Positions 1-11,999 are shown, numbered from the stretch's first letter. The stretch: DNA of 64,000 nucleotides from Edolisoma coerulescens (GCA_013397115.1 VWZW01000509.1:939186-1003185); one strand, 5' to 3'. The notes: generated by a model not told the origin, from the sequence alone. A program made the numbers and translations.

Positions 1-96
1 GCAGGAATCAGAAGCTGTGCAGGCAGCTCCTCAATACAAACGTCTAGAAGCAGGAAGAATGATTCCATACTGAATGTGTATGGAAGGTATGTGTGT

Positions 97-205
97 GATA
101 TTCAGGAGGAATTTGTTAATGGAAAAGGTTGTCAAGCATCAGAATGCGCTGCCCAGGGAGGTGGTGGAGTCACCACCCCTGGAGATGTTCAAGAAATCCA
201 CATTA
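97..205 (+). mobile_element. CR1 LINE 3'-end fragment
   Basis: Matches the CR1 3' region: gttgtcaagcatcagaatgc, gctgcccagggaggtggtgg, agtcaccacccctggagatg. It is truncated before the usual terminal ttccaaccc/attctgtg tail. Confidence 0.85.
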
Positions 206-1019
206 CTTTTCTTGTCACTGCAAAACATTTCTGCAGCTGAAACCATCTCCAGCACCAAGGTTTGTTTTCTCTCCTAGATACCTGCTTAGACTTAATGCTG
301 CAGGTGCTGAGCCCTGCACTGCAGTTTTCCAGGAGATTAATCTCCTTTCCAGCACTGCTCACCTTGGCTCCATCCTGCTGCTGTCTGGGCAGTGACCCCC
401 AGCCATGCCTGCCATGAAAGGTGCTCAATGCACCCCTCAGACCAGCACCACACTCACTTGGGAAGTGGGAAGGAAGCAGAAGGCTTCAGGGACACACACT
501 ACTACAGCAGGCTGATCTCCCAAGACAGTAACTCTTTTTAACACTGTTTATAGTGAGTATTTTAAGCCTGGCATTCTCAGTGTCACAGAAGGATGGTGTT
601 TATACTCCATGTTTCACACACAATGATTTCTGCTGGAACACCACTGTTTATCTCTGGCTCCCCAGCAATGGCACCTGACATAATTTACACCTCCCTCACT
701 TCCAGGGTGGGAAGCAGAGGTAATGCCTGTGCTACATTACCCTGTGCCACAAGTGACTCTTCATTTCTTTCACTTTTTCTCTAATGGCAATCGAGATGCA
801 GCTCGTTTTTAGAAGCAGGAGTGTTATTTCAGATAGTTTTAAGACATTTTAAAACATATGTCTGAGCCATAATGATGTCTAGTCCTGCTCAGGCTGCTTC
901 TTACAGGGCTCTAAGTTATCATGCCTGTTACAGTATGCAAAGGGAGATGGGAAAGAGAGGGGAAATGCTCTGACACTCATGGTCCCAGATGATGGTTTTC
1001 AACATGGTGCTGAATTACG

Positions 1020-1205
1020 GAAGTCTAGGTAGACAATATTCATTCTTCCTTCATCTACCAAGCCAGTCACTGCACCTTAGAAGGCTGTCAGGTTGGCCAA
1101 GCATGAATTCCTCTTGGTGAACTCATGCTGACTGATGACTTTCAGATTAGCTGCTCTGTCACCTTCTGAGGGACTGAGCTGAAGCTGTAGTTCCCTGGGT
1201 CAAAA
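1020..1205 (-). mobile_element. CR1 LINE fragment, reverse transcriptase region
   Basis: Read on the minus strand this begins near gacccagggaactacag, the start of the conserved CR1 RT segment (PGNYRP-type), and continues through the part matching aggaattcatgcttggccaa. It is old and carries deletions, so no frame survives. It lies about 70 bp beyond the MAOA exon 2 donor and is internal, unlike the 3' ends that dominate this window. Confidence 0.75.
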
Positions 1206-1274
1206 TAACAGGAGTGACATTTGTCACATCACAGAGCAGCACAAGTGAGAGTCCACATCTCATGAAGCACTCAC

Positions 1275-1369
1275 CCTGATGGTGAATGTCCTTCCTCCAA
1301 CTCTGTCCCGGGCCTCAAGGACCACCACGCTGACCCCAGCCTCAGACAGCAATTTGGCAGCTGACAAAC
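1275..1369 (-). CDS. MAOA: MAOA exon 2 (monoamine oxidase A, partial)
   Basis: On the minus strand this 95-nt exon reads GLSAAKLLSEAGVSVVVLEA followed by RDRVGGRTFTIR. It is the second part of the N-terminal FAD-binding Rossmann fold of the flavin monoamine oxidases, which sit in the outer mitochondrial membrane and oxidatively deaminate serotonin, noradrenaline and other amines. Visible landmarks are the last Gly of GxGxxG (completed across the exon junction), the acidic Glu of EARDR that binds the FAD ribose, and the RVGGR motif. The acceptor is a T-rich tract ending in GATAG and the donor is AGG|GTGAGT. The exon starts in phase 1 and ends in phase 0. As I recall, mammalian MAO exon 2 is also 95 nt. 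GLSAAKLL and TIR favour MAOA over MAOB, which has GMAAAKLL. Exon 3 onward lies left of the window. Identity as an MAO exon is very secure; the A/B call is somewhat less so. Confidence 0.95.
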
Positions 1370-3944
1370 CTATCAAAAAAAGAGAAAGTGAATTAAAGCA
1401 AGTGGCAGCAATCAGCTGCATTAATGGTCAAAAACTGAACCAAAGCTTCAAGGTCAGACATTTCAATAGACTGTTCTCAAAAATCCCTGGGAGAAGTTAG
1501 GAACTTTTCATGGTGTCTCACCACAGAAATCATGTGGCTGCTGCTGAGCTGCATGGCATAACCACTCACAGCATTCCCACACTGACGTTTCCTCCCTGGG
1601 TTGTCATTTTGGCCTTTTAAAACCAGCAAAACCTCAATTATTAAGGGACAGGCACACACCTTACTCTTCATTTGTGCAGCTTATGGAAAGGCAGCACCCA
1701 GCTTGGGGGACTCGCAGCGCTACAGTGATATCAATAATGGTCCTCTCTCACATCAACTCTGCTCCACTGCTGTCCCCTGTCCTCATTCACATGCAGAAGG
1801 AACCTCTGCCTCACTGCCAGGATTCATTTTCAGCAATGGAGTTTGACCATGACAATCAAACAGGCTGTATGTAGACACTTTATAAAAGGAATTATGGTCT
1901 CAGCAAAAATCATCTAATTATGGGACTTTGCGATGGAGCCACCAGAGACAACAGAAAATTCAATAGGACAGGAGACCTCTTTGCTTTTGACAGATGAGAG
2001 CCAAAATTGTAAAAAGCAATCATGAGTTGGTGAAATCGGATTATCCCCCTGCCCTGCAGGCCAATTTGGCACTGAAGCATTGTTTCTTTGGAGTTGTTTC
2101 CCCTCCTTAAGTACACAAAAGGCAGCCTTATTGATCAGAACTTCCAAGATACCCTGCAGGCAGGAGTAATGACATTACCCTCATGTTTATTACACTACCT
2201 TGAAATGTGATTAAAATCAACTGTTTGTGAGCCTACAAAGAAAGCATGTCTGAAGAGACCAGGGGAGAGGAATCATTCTGAGAAGAGTTAAAGGTACTCC
2301 TTTATTCTAAGGACAATACAGAATTGACCAAAAACTTCTGTGCATATAATCTTTTAATGGGGAAGTGGAACATCATTCACTGGTAACTAGAACTGAGGAA
2401 GTTCAAATGTCTTACATAGGCAGAAATTACGTATGTAATTTTCATGGTCATCTAAAAATAACTTTACATCCTTGCACCATATTCTTCAGATTGCTGGTGG
2501 AGCAGAAGTATACTTAGTTCTTCCATCGATTTAATATTCTAATTCTTTTAATTGCAAGCCATTTCTCAGTGGAGTGGATATCTTATAAATTGATCTAATT
2601 TATTTCAGTGATAATTTTTTTCCTCCACGAAACTCTAGAAACAATTTTTTTCTACCTAATTCTTAAATCCATTAAGTGATGGTGTTCTCTTCCCCCCTGA
2701 CATAAACATAGAAGACACAAATCTGTGATGTCGAAAACACAAACTGCAATATTTTCTTACAAACACATAATTTTTTATATGTGGAAAAATGAGATTTCAA
2801 AATATACAGCAGGTTTTGTCACAAAATAGTGGATATCCTGCATGCATAAAATAAAAGGCTGAATTCTCTGTTCTGTATAAATACCACTGGACACTCAGGC
2901 ATGAGTGGGTAATTCTTTTGTAAGAAAGTTTACTGTAGATATACATGCCTTGAAAAAATTGAACATGGAGCCACAAAAAGTAAAGCCTAGGTATGAAAAA
3001 AAATTAAATGCAAATCTTTGGTGCCTAAGACCATAATTTCTTGCTGAATACAACAGCTCTATTCCTGCCACAGTTACTTAGGAAGAATAATGGTTACACT
3101 GGACTGAGTTGGAAGTTAAGCCTACTACTGGATTATAGCTTAATTATGGGATATATCTGAATAAAGAAGGGATGCTAAGGGATGAAGAACATGTAATGTG
3201 ACCGAGGTTCTCTAACCTGTTTGCCTGTTAAACTGTACTTGTACAGAATTACAGGTTAAGTTGCATTATTGTTAACCCAAAGGTCATTTTAGACACTGGT
3301 CCAAAAAAGGAAAAAGGCTTTGGAGTTCCATAGACTGGGAAAGAGCAAGAAACACATTGGGACAGCAATGGCTTAGTGGGAACTGGGAGAGGGCACGACT
3401 CACAAGTAATACAAAATACACTGATTTAAGGTTAGTAGTACACATTTATTTGCTTAAAGCATGGAAACTATTTTCTTCCAAAACAGAGGACTAGGAACAA
3501 CACCCACACACAGCATCTCTTTGTAGCTGTCTGTTGGACCCCCCTCTCCAGCTCCATCCTGGTGAGACTGAAGTGCACCAGGTCCAGGTGCTTCCACAGG
3601 TTCCTCTGAAGCACCCCACAGGTCATGAAGCCTCTGTGCTTTTTATACACAATTAACCTCTAAACTGACTGCATATTTACCTTTCATCTTCTCCATAACT
3701 TGAATTTTCAAGTTTTAGTTTCTGTTCCAGTATTGTGGACAGGACTGGACACCAGAAAGTGACCATTTGATTGATGGGATGAGAATGAGAGAGGAAGGAA
3801 TGAGAGCTTCTCCTTTCCTGCTCCTTGCCTCATCCCTGCCTGCTCAGCTCCCCTCAGGCTGCATGGAGCTATGCTCCCACTTCCTCTACAGCATCTCCAT
3901 CCCAGAGAACATCATGAACTTCAAGAAGTGCCACGTAGCAGGGA

Positions 3945-4092
3945 AGAAGTTGTGGATGTCCCATCCTCTGGGGCTTCAAGCCCAGGCTGGTTGAGGCTTT
4001 GAGCAACCTGGTCTAGTGGGAGGTGTCCCTGCTTGTGGCAGGGGGGGGAATGAGATGGGCTTTGAGGTCCCTTCCAACCCAAACCATTCCTT
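3945..4092 (+). mobile_element. CR1 LINE 3' end
   Basis: Matches the CR1 3' end: tgtcccatcctctggggctt, aggctttgagcaacctggtc, then ggtcccttccaacccaaacc. It ends near ccattcc without a clear octamer tail. The sequence upstream (about 3,730-3,945) may include diverged CR1, but I cannot support that. Confidence 0.88.
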
Positions 4093-6082
4093 ACAGGCAC
4101 ACTATTCCAGGCCAAATGGAGCACTGGGCTCAGTGCTCAGACCAGGCAATTAAAACACTCCAGTGTCTGTTGGTGTGACTGGAGTGCAGAGACTCCACCG
4201 AGCCTGTGGCTGCGCCGCCTCCACCTCCTCCGAGTGTAGCCTTGAGATGAAAGCTGGAAACCACCCCAAATCACTGGCCACCCTCCTTCCAGATATCCCC
4301 CTAATTCCATGAATTAGAAATACACTACTTGCCTCAGCAAGACAGAAGGAACCTGCCAAAACCATGCCTCATTCGCAGTGTCTGGCTGTGGAAATTCACT
4401 TATTGTTAAATGAGAACAAACAAGGCGAGGCATCCTCCACAAGGGTTTCTATGGAAATCTCACAAGCAGCTCCCCTCCTCTGAAGACACCATGCAGGAAA
4501 GCTCTGTTCCTATTGATTTTGCAGTGCTATTAAGGACTCAGAATTGCTGCTGCTACAGATCCTACCACGGCTGCTTTCATGCCAGAAAATTGTCATAATC
4601 TTACCACAAGCAAAGCACTTTGAAGTGCATCAAAACACTGGTTATACAGAAAAAAAAAAAAAATGAAAAGAAACTAAGGTGAATTGATGCCAATCTGCAG
4701 ACTACAAGACACACTCCATGACTGAAACATAAGGATGCTGAACAATACTGAGTTTTGCAATAAAACAAAGCCTGTCTCTACCTCATAGGAAAGAAAGGTT
4801 CAACTCCACAGGTAGTGAACAACACTGGGACTTAAGAGACTCGACCTTGAATCCCAGAGGAGTCCTGTAATGTGGAAAATGGTTCTCTGTTTTGTAGGGA
4901 AGTGTTTATAAGGGTAGATTTATGAGAATAATTCCAAGATGCCTCACTACTGGGGTTGATATGGGGCATATGAGCAGATAGGAGTTCTATGGCACAAACA
5001 GTCAGAGTTTTTAAAAAGTTACTTTATTGGGAATGTGCTAGTGACTCTATACCAATAGAGTTACACTTTTCAAAATCTAGGCCCTTTAAGTCCACAACAT
5101 TCCTTCATAAAATCCTTGTTAATCCACCCTACTGTACACGGCATGGGACAGCTACACTGTGAGAGAGATGATTAACTCATTACTGTAGTGTTCTAGCAGG
5201 CTTTAATTGAGGAAATGGGGAAAAATCTTCCTGCAAAATCCCTAAACTTTTCTGATCTTAAGTGGGGAAATAACTTTAAGACTTTTCTTGCTCATTATTC
5301 TAATACACATCAGTGAAATAACAGAATTGGCAGTATATCATTATTAAAGTTCCAATGTAATGGCATTCTAATGCTGTGATTATTTTTACTGTTTCGCTGA
5401 TGGAAAACCTAAATTTTTCCAAACACAACTGAGTAATTAAACCTGGCAATGACCACCTTAGAATCAGCTCTCATTTTTCCAGCTAGAAATCCCTTTGGCA
5501 ATAAAAATGAACCTGTCAATGAGAGATGCAAAACATTTCTGCCATGACCATAGGGTAAAATCTCCCTTCCTCACCTCTTTATTCTTCTCCTGCGACCTTG
5601 ATTACCCTTTCATTGGAATTTTTGTGTGCATCATAGCATTTATTTGAGTTTTAAAATACAGTTAAAATGTGCTCAGTTACATCAGATTGACCAGAAACCA
5701 CTAATGGGCAACAACACACAGAAAGCTGAGAATGAAAGAACTGTTTCCTTTCACAGACTAAAGATTTGAAGATTTTAAATTGCCACTGAAAATATTAAAA
5801 AAAAAAAACAACCAACCCAACAGTGCTATTAATTCAGTAATAGCATCTTAAATTCACACAGAACAGCAAGAATGCACAGTGTGGATCACAAGTCTACATT
5901 TATTTCTACTTCAATGTTGCCTAATACCATAACATCACTAATTTTATGCTTGTCAGAAATGGTGTTTTATCTTGCCATACTTTCTTTCACATCTCTTCTT
6001 GCAGAATACTTGGTACTGGGGAGAGATTGAGTTTATGTATTTTGTCATTTTCAGGTAAATGTAATTCATTTATTTTTCATCC

Positions 6083-6113
6083 TTTTTTTTTTTCCTTCTA
6101 GGAAAAAAAAAAA
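6083..6113. repeat. Poly(T)/poly(A) inverted repeat
   Basis: Eleven T then CC, a 5-base loop (ttcta), then GG and at least eleven A. The arms are 13 bp and perfectly complementary. It lies in MAOA intron 1. Confidence 0.9.
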
Positions 6114-9100
6114 ACAACCACTTGATTCAGCAAAGATCTTAACCAAAAGAGAATAAATATTTTCTATTACAGAGTACATTGTCCAAATGAGACCAAGCCA
6201 CTTACTGGTTTCAATGGTACCACTGTCTAGATGCTTTCTACAGATGCAAGCCTTGTTCTGAAGGGCACAAAGACAGTTTCTCATGGACAATGTTAACAGA
6301 AATACAGTGGGCAGGAAGAGGGAATTCTATCCCAATGATGAATCCACTCCTCCGCACACACCCACTGGGATTTTCAGGTCCACAGCTTCTTGCAGCAAAC
6401 ATTCCTTCCCTGAAATAGTGTCCTCCCCCAAAACAAAGGCAGAAAAAGTATAAGCACAGGGTTGGAAATGCAGCATCTTCCCTCCCATTACATATTAAAA
6501 CGAGCAGTTAAAATGCTGACAGTTTGCTACCACCTAGTAATGGAAATATCCAAGGCAATTACACACATTTGATGACTACTGACAATTCTTTTAGTCAGTG
6601 TTGTGCAGAATAAACTCCTGTTACCTAAATGGTGACCTTCAACTAAAAAAGCATGTGAAAAAACGTTGGTGCTAAATTATGATCAATGTCATCACCACAA
6701 ATACCAACAACATCAGCACTGGTATTTCCAGGAAAGACATAACACCTGTCCCATGCCAGGTTTTGTTACGTTGGGATATTTTTAGGCATCTGTCCTAACT
6801 ACTTGGCTGTTTATTCCTTTTGCTTGCTGAGGCAAATAACACTCATATGACTCCAGTAGCAAAACAGCAGAACACATTATGAAGAAGGAGGCAAATGGAA
6901 ATTGGTACATCTGCTTATTTGCAATTATTGTGTAAAGCATCCATTACACTTTGTTCGGGGTTCTGGTAGTTTTGTTCCTGCTGTAAATTTCTGTCATAAC
7001 GACAGTCAGCTTGCTAGCAGCACATGGGGAACTCAGAGCTCTGTGAAACATTGTTATTTATTTCTGCATCCCCAAAAATGGTCCTCAGGGATCCCAGGTA
7101 CTGAATGACAATATTACCACTGATTATCAGCTCTCTGGTTGGATCCAGAAAGAAGGAAGGAACCGGGTAGGTAGAACCCAGCACAGGACAAATGCAAAGA
7201 GATAAACAGAGAATTCATTTTATGACCCAAATATCACATTCCTATAGGTCAAATCCTAGGTAAATACAGAAGTAACAGCAGGAAACCAAAAATCTACTGC
7301 AAACTCCTCCAGATTCACACAGGTCGGATTGATTCTATCTCACACCAACAACTGTGTGTTTGACAGTTTATCTGACACCGCCGCCCACCAGCAGCTTGGT
7401 GTGCTGTCAAAACAAACAGGGCAGTGTACAACAGAAGCTGTGCTGCCAGGATGGCAAGCAAGGAAAATCTGCATTTCCTCATTATTCAGTCTTTCACTCC
7501 GAGCCCCAAGCCAAGGCGTGGGTAGCTCGAGGGGTAAGGCTGTCGATCACACACTGCGGAGCTGGGGATGCCAACACAGAGTGCTTTTCCTCACAGAGAA
7601 AAAAAAAAGTCTTAATAATGCATCGTATGTTTTATTTCTATATAAAGACTAATCACTACCATTTTTACATCCCAGCTTTTCCTACAGTTTGTGGCCCTTG
7701 GACTCCTCTGTAAGTGCAACAGAAAACAGTGCTGTTTCCTGCACATGGCTGGCAAATCTCAGCTTTGATTTTGTAAACCACGCAATCTCCTTGTTTCTAG
7801 ACAAGAACAAACATCTTGTTATGTGGAAATAAGAACTATCCATGTCAGCAAATTATAAACTTAAGTGTAAGATTCAATTACATCTGTTTTTCCCTTGTGT
7901 TTTGTACTTGTAACACAATGTGCTGAAATTTTTTCCAAGATATTTGCATGCAAGATTTTTTGGACTTCCCTGATTCTGGACATACTTCTCCATATCTGCT
8001 GCCTCTCTGGTTTGCATTATGTAGACAAACATTATTAATTCTCCATCCCATTTTCTGATAAACTTGGCTTCCATGCCAGGTGAGGCTGGCACACGAATAT
8101 ACTCTCATGAAAAAAGTTAAGGTATTTTGCTTACACTCTTTTTTTTTCCTTTCCAAATTTGGAACTGTTTAAACTTGAATTTTCAGGGTGTGTTTGTCAG
8201 GATGTGGTTTTTTGTGATTCTTTTCTGCTGGAAAACCTTGGTCAAAATTGACTCTATTTCTAAATGTCTAGGGAAAAAATATTCTTTGATTTTGAAAACT
8301 CAAGCCTTTTTTTTTATTCCTTTTTTGGAAGTTCTAGCAGCAACTTGAAATTTGGCAGGGAGATAACCTTTGAGTCAACATAGCACATTTTGTTATCCAT
8401 GTGAAAATATGCCCCAATGAGGTCAGTTAGAAAGTTCTGAGAAATTACAGGTCATTCTCCCGATCTGACAAGCTGAAATATCTGAGGGTTCTGTCAAAAC
8501 TCTCTGAGCACTTAATGCTGTCCAGTTGTTAATGAGCAGTGCCTGAGGAGTGACTGAGCATCCAGGACCTCCCTACAACATTTTGTGCCATCAGCTTGCT
8601 GGGCTTCAACAAACACACAAGTAAAATCCATCAAGTCAAAATCAATCCAAAACAACACTCTTCAGCTCAGTAGAAAACCCTATAAATAGAAAATGGGAGC
8701 AATCTTCAAGCCTTTATTCCTTTATTTATATTTAGAGTAAAAAATTAAAAACTCCCTGTGGGTATGAGGAAAGTCTTACTTCAGGCATCAGTTTATTTAA
8801 TATGCTTGGGTATCAAATGCTGTAATTAATATTAACTGTATTACAGGGCACGTTATCTATTGAGAGTGACTCAAACGTGTGCTTAGGGCTTTTACTGGCC
8901 ACAATCCAAGTTTTTAACATGCATGCCCAGGTGAAAAGAGGAATCTATCCCAACCTCTGCAGCCCCCTCTCTGTAGGGGACCAAAAGCACTTGCTGATGC
9001 AGCCTGGACAGTTTGAACACAATTCCATGGGGGACAGCAGGAAAACGTCAGAGGTAGAAGCCACCCAAGCAGAGTTCTTCTTCCAAAAGCTTCTCCCCTG

Positions 9101-10253
9101 TGAAGCACTCCTTGCAGAAGCTCCCTCCATCCCTAGGCTGCAGTTCCCTACAGGCAGAGGGGACTCTGTGTCCCTGCAATGACCACATTGTGGTGTGCAT
9201 GCAGAGGCCACGAGCATGAATGAGTAGAATATTTTAGGTATTGTTCAGAAACGCTCAGGACCATGCTTTGCTTTGAGGAATAGATAACTCCAGAGCTGCC
9301 TGTCAGGATTTGAGCTCCATTTCGCAAATACTGGACAAATATTTGTAAAAGCCACAGCATCACTGCTGGGAAGCTCACACTTAATAGAGCAAGCACCTTG
9401 CTAATACCTCATACACATTTCATCTATTTCTAGTACAGAACTAGTTTTTTCCAGAGTTTCCCATCCTTTCTTGCAAGCACCAGGTAGTGAGTATTTAAAA
9501 TACAGTAGAAGGAGAGGAGACAGTAATCTCACCAGATGAGTCAACTGCAAATTCAATTTCAGAGATACAAACAGCAAGCCAAGGTTGGAGTCAGAGAGAT
9601 GTTGAGGGGGAATCCTGTCCATACTGGAGCACGATTTACTATGTATTCCACCACAAGCAGAACTCTAGATACAGATTAATTTTTTTTTTTAAGACCAGAA
9701 AGCAGCACTGTCTGACCTCTTGCAGAAGGGAGGTGTAGGCATATTGGTACAGGAATGGCAGTGAAAGAGAAGCTGTGAGAAAAGCAAAACAGACCAGAGG
9801 CTGATCAGAGTTTAATCCCCAGCTATGAATGGCAGTGTAGAGTAAAGATGGATTAATTACCAATTAAGGCATTTATTGTCTATTTTTCAAAGGCTGCTTT
9901 CATAAAATGATGCCTGTTCTAATTCCCAATAGGCAAACACCAATTTCTCTGCCTCTGACATAGGGTTTCCATTGGCATGAAAAATGTTCCTGTACCCCAG
10001 GAGTGCTGTGACATGTTTGTTCGTCTTCCTCATGCCACTGACAAATTTTCAGGGACTGTGAGCACCATGAAATTTTCTGCTTGGCTCCATTTCAATCCCC
10101 ACACCAGGTTTTGGTCCAAGGCGTAGGTGTTACAAAGTAACTTAGTGTTTTTGTACTAGTGAGGCAAGATACCGCTTAGAAATGCCTAAAGCATTTTCTG
10201 AAACACTGCAACAGCCTGGGCATCTGGAGGAGCAAGGCACCCTGAAGGGAACA

Positions 10254-10280
10254 AGAGCTCCTCAGAGCTCCTCAGAGCTC
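10254..10280. repeat. 10-bp tandem repeat, 2.7 copies
   Basis: The unit agagctcctc is repeated without change. Short, in intron 1. Confidence 0.9.
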
Positions 10281-11458
10281 TAAAAACCATATGAAGAGGA
10301 TGCTGCCATCAGCTGCACACAGAATGGGTGGCAATTCCCTAAGGACACTGTGTACAGGAACCCTAAGGATGAAGACCAAATGTCTCATGCTAGCAGGAAA
10401 ATTACCAGGCATCTGGTAAAACTAAAAAGCAAGGAAATCTAAGTCCAGACTCTTCCTTTCTGTTCGGTGATACTACAAATTATTTGCATAATTACATATT
10501 CACAAATAATTATTTAAACAATTACTGTTCTTTTAGTAAATGAAATAATGTAATTATGTAAACCATTTGCTGTTTCACGCATTAATTCACTGCAGATTAA
10601 CCAAAGGAAAGCCTCTGACTCCTTCTCAACACTAATAAAACCCAACTTTACCCACACCAATAATGGCTGTAATATCACTGAAGTCCCACAGTCGCAAAAC
10701 TCACTTTCTCTGAATTAGTGAAGTCAGGACTGCCTTGACACCTGGCCAAAGCTGCCAACACAGCAGTGACCTGATGGACAACCTAAACACTGATTTTCTC
10801 CAATGCAGCAACATTCTCATCTTAGGTAACATAAAAATAATTAATTAACGGGCTTTTTTAAGCATAAGGATGAGGGGCCATGATGCAATTGCTGGTGTCA
10901 AAGTAGATCTGAAGAGCATTTTGGGAAGTGTTGCCTAGTAAAGTGTGAGGAGTCCATGGCACGGGGGGAATTGGGCTGCCTCTAGCACAGCCCTTCTCAC
11001 AGCATCAAAACCTAACCTACAGATCTTCCCAGATGTTTATTCTGCAGCATTTTCCCAAACAAAACAACTGCCACCACTGCATGAGCAACCAAAAAAAGAC
11101 ACGTCAAAACACCGTCTCTCTCGGGATGCACCAAGCCCAGCCCGCATCTCCGTATCCCTGCCTTGTCCCGCACCTGCGGGCACCGCCAAGTCACTTTTCC
11201 TCCAGCCTGCCGCCCGACCAGCACCGAGCACACACCAACGCAGGGAGCAGCAATTGTCCCTAACACAGCGGCACAGCCACACGGATCATTTTCCCTTTCC
11301 TCCCCCGAGCGCACCTGAAGCCCCCGGGGCCCTGGCGCCGTGCTCGTTCATCGCCACCCCCGCGCCCGCGCCCGGCCCCGCTCCGGGAGCGCTCCCGGCG
11401 GATGCCCCGGGGGAGGCCGGTGGGTGCGTGGGGGCCGAGCCGTTCCCCCGTGACCCAC

Positions 11459-11509
11459 CTGAGATGCCGCCCCCGATCACGACCACGTCGTATTTCTCCG
11501 CNGCCGCAT
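11459..11509 (-). CDS. MAOA: MAOA exon 1 coding part, apparent 1-base deletion
   Basis: The minus strand encodes AAEKYDVVVIGGGIS, the first beta strand and GxGxxG loop of the MAO FAD-binding domain. It is followed by a donor TCTCAG|GTGGGT, and the phase-1 junction joins cleanly to exon 2 to give GGGISGLSAAKLL. VVVIGGGIS is MAOA-like, whereas MAOB usually has VVVVGGGIS. The only nearby start codon (ATG at 11,509-11,507) is out of frame with the conserved segment by one base, and an ambiguous base lies at 11,502. One extra base after the ATG would give Met-Ala-Ala-Ala-Glu-Lys-Tyr, 17 codons plus one nucleotide, exactly the phase needed. I therefore read this as an assembly error in GC-rich sequence, not a broken gene. 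The coding start is inferred from this; the 5' UTR extends further right. Confidence 0.9.
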
Positions 11510-11519
11510 CCCGCGGCGC

Positions 11520-11541
11520 GGATCGGTACCGGATCGGTGCC
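11520..11541 (-). repeat. 11-bp tandem duplication in MAOA 5' leader
   Basis: Two adjacent copies, GGATCGGTACC and GGATCGGTGCC on the plus strand, differ at one base. They sit 11 bases upstream of the putative start codon, in the probable 5' UTR. Confidence 0.8.
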
Positions 11542-11633
11542 GCACCACGCCAAAGGGATGGAGGCAGGCGGGCGGCAGCGTGCCCGGTGCAGGATGCGGC
11601 GTGTGAACCAGGCAGCCCTCGCTTAACGCCGTG

Positions 11634-11999
11634 CTAGTGACTCGCAGTGACTGCGGGAGAGGAGGAGATCCGTGGGGCCAGAGGTTGTGGCAGCCTGCAA
11701 GCCTCGCCTCCGACTAGAATCAAGTCGTACTGGATCCATGAGCCAGGGAACAAAGGGTTAACCTTTCCACGGACGTATCTTCCCAAAGACAATGCCAGAA
11801 ACATTAATTCGTTTTCAAAATTCTGTTCGTACTTAGCTACTATTTCTGCTGGAATAATGGTTGTGATATTCCTTGCCATGCGTTTTACAGCTCGTACAGG
11901 TTCTATTGCCAAAGTGTAAATGTCATCTCTGTGAAGTGAGTGGGAAAAATAGAGAGTCTGTCCATCCCCTTCCAAGTAAGCACAGGAGACCTTTACAAT
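11634..11999 (-). other. Unrecognised coding-like open frame upstream of MAOA
   Basis: A minus-strand frame of about 121 codons is open from just after a TGA at 12,002-12,000 to a TAG at 11,636-11,634. From about 11,996 to 11,700 the codons show a strong purine-any-pyrimidine/A bias, as real coding sequence does. The reading includes EGDGQTLYFSHSLHRDDIYT, then EPVRAVKRMARNITTIIPAE, then a hydrophobic stretch LMFLALSLGRYV. The last 25 or so codons run into CpG-island sequence and look non-coding. No ATG lies near its 5' end; the first in-frame Met is well inside. The opposite strand is also open (11,647-11,919), so chance cannot be excluded. I recognise no family. It could be an exon, a retrocopy or fossil fragment, or chance. 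Confidence 0.3.

Larger units (their letters stand above)
1..1274 (-). other. MAOA: MAOA intron 2, 5' part
   Basis: This is sequence downstream of exon 2 on the minus strand, running off the left edge. It contains two CR1 fragments (about 97-205 and 1,020-1,205). Nothing in it looks like exon 3. Confidence 0.8.
1370..11458 (-). other. MAOA: MAOA intron 1
   Basis: This is 10,089 bp of non-coding sequence between exons 2 and 1. It is mostly AT-rich unique sequence with no convincing exon. It holds one CR1 3' end at 3,945-4,092, a poly(T)/poly(A) inverted repeat at 6,083-6,113, a 10-bp short tandem repeat at 10,254-10,280, and an AT-rich block near 10.47-10.62 kb rich in homeodomain- and octamer-like words. 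The CpG-rich right end belongs to the promoter island. Open frames inside it have no recognisable product. Confidence 0.85.
11140..11720 (-). promoter_or_regulatory. MAOA: CpG island at the MAOA 5' end
   Basis: A block of high G+C with many CpGs surrounds exon 1, while the flanking sequence is CpG-poor. It covers the 5' UTR, exon 1 and about 300 bp of intron 1. No TATA box is evident upstream of the start codon on the minus strand, as expected for a CpG-island promoter. The transcription start cannot be fixed from sequence alone. Limits are by eye. Confidence 0.75.

Noticed and set aside
7525..7560. Possible tRNA-like box A (gtagctcgaggggtaag)
   Set aside because: No proper box B or cloverleaf follows at the right spacing.
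10945..11637. 230-codon plus-strand frame over the MAOA promoter
   Set aside because: It is antisense to MAOA exon 1 in a CpG island; low stop density in GC-rich DNA explains it.
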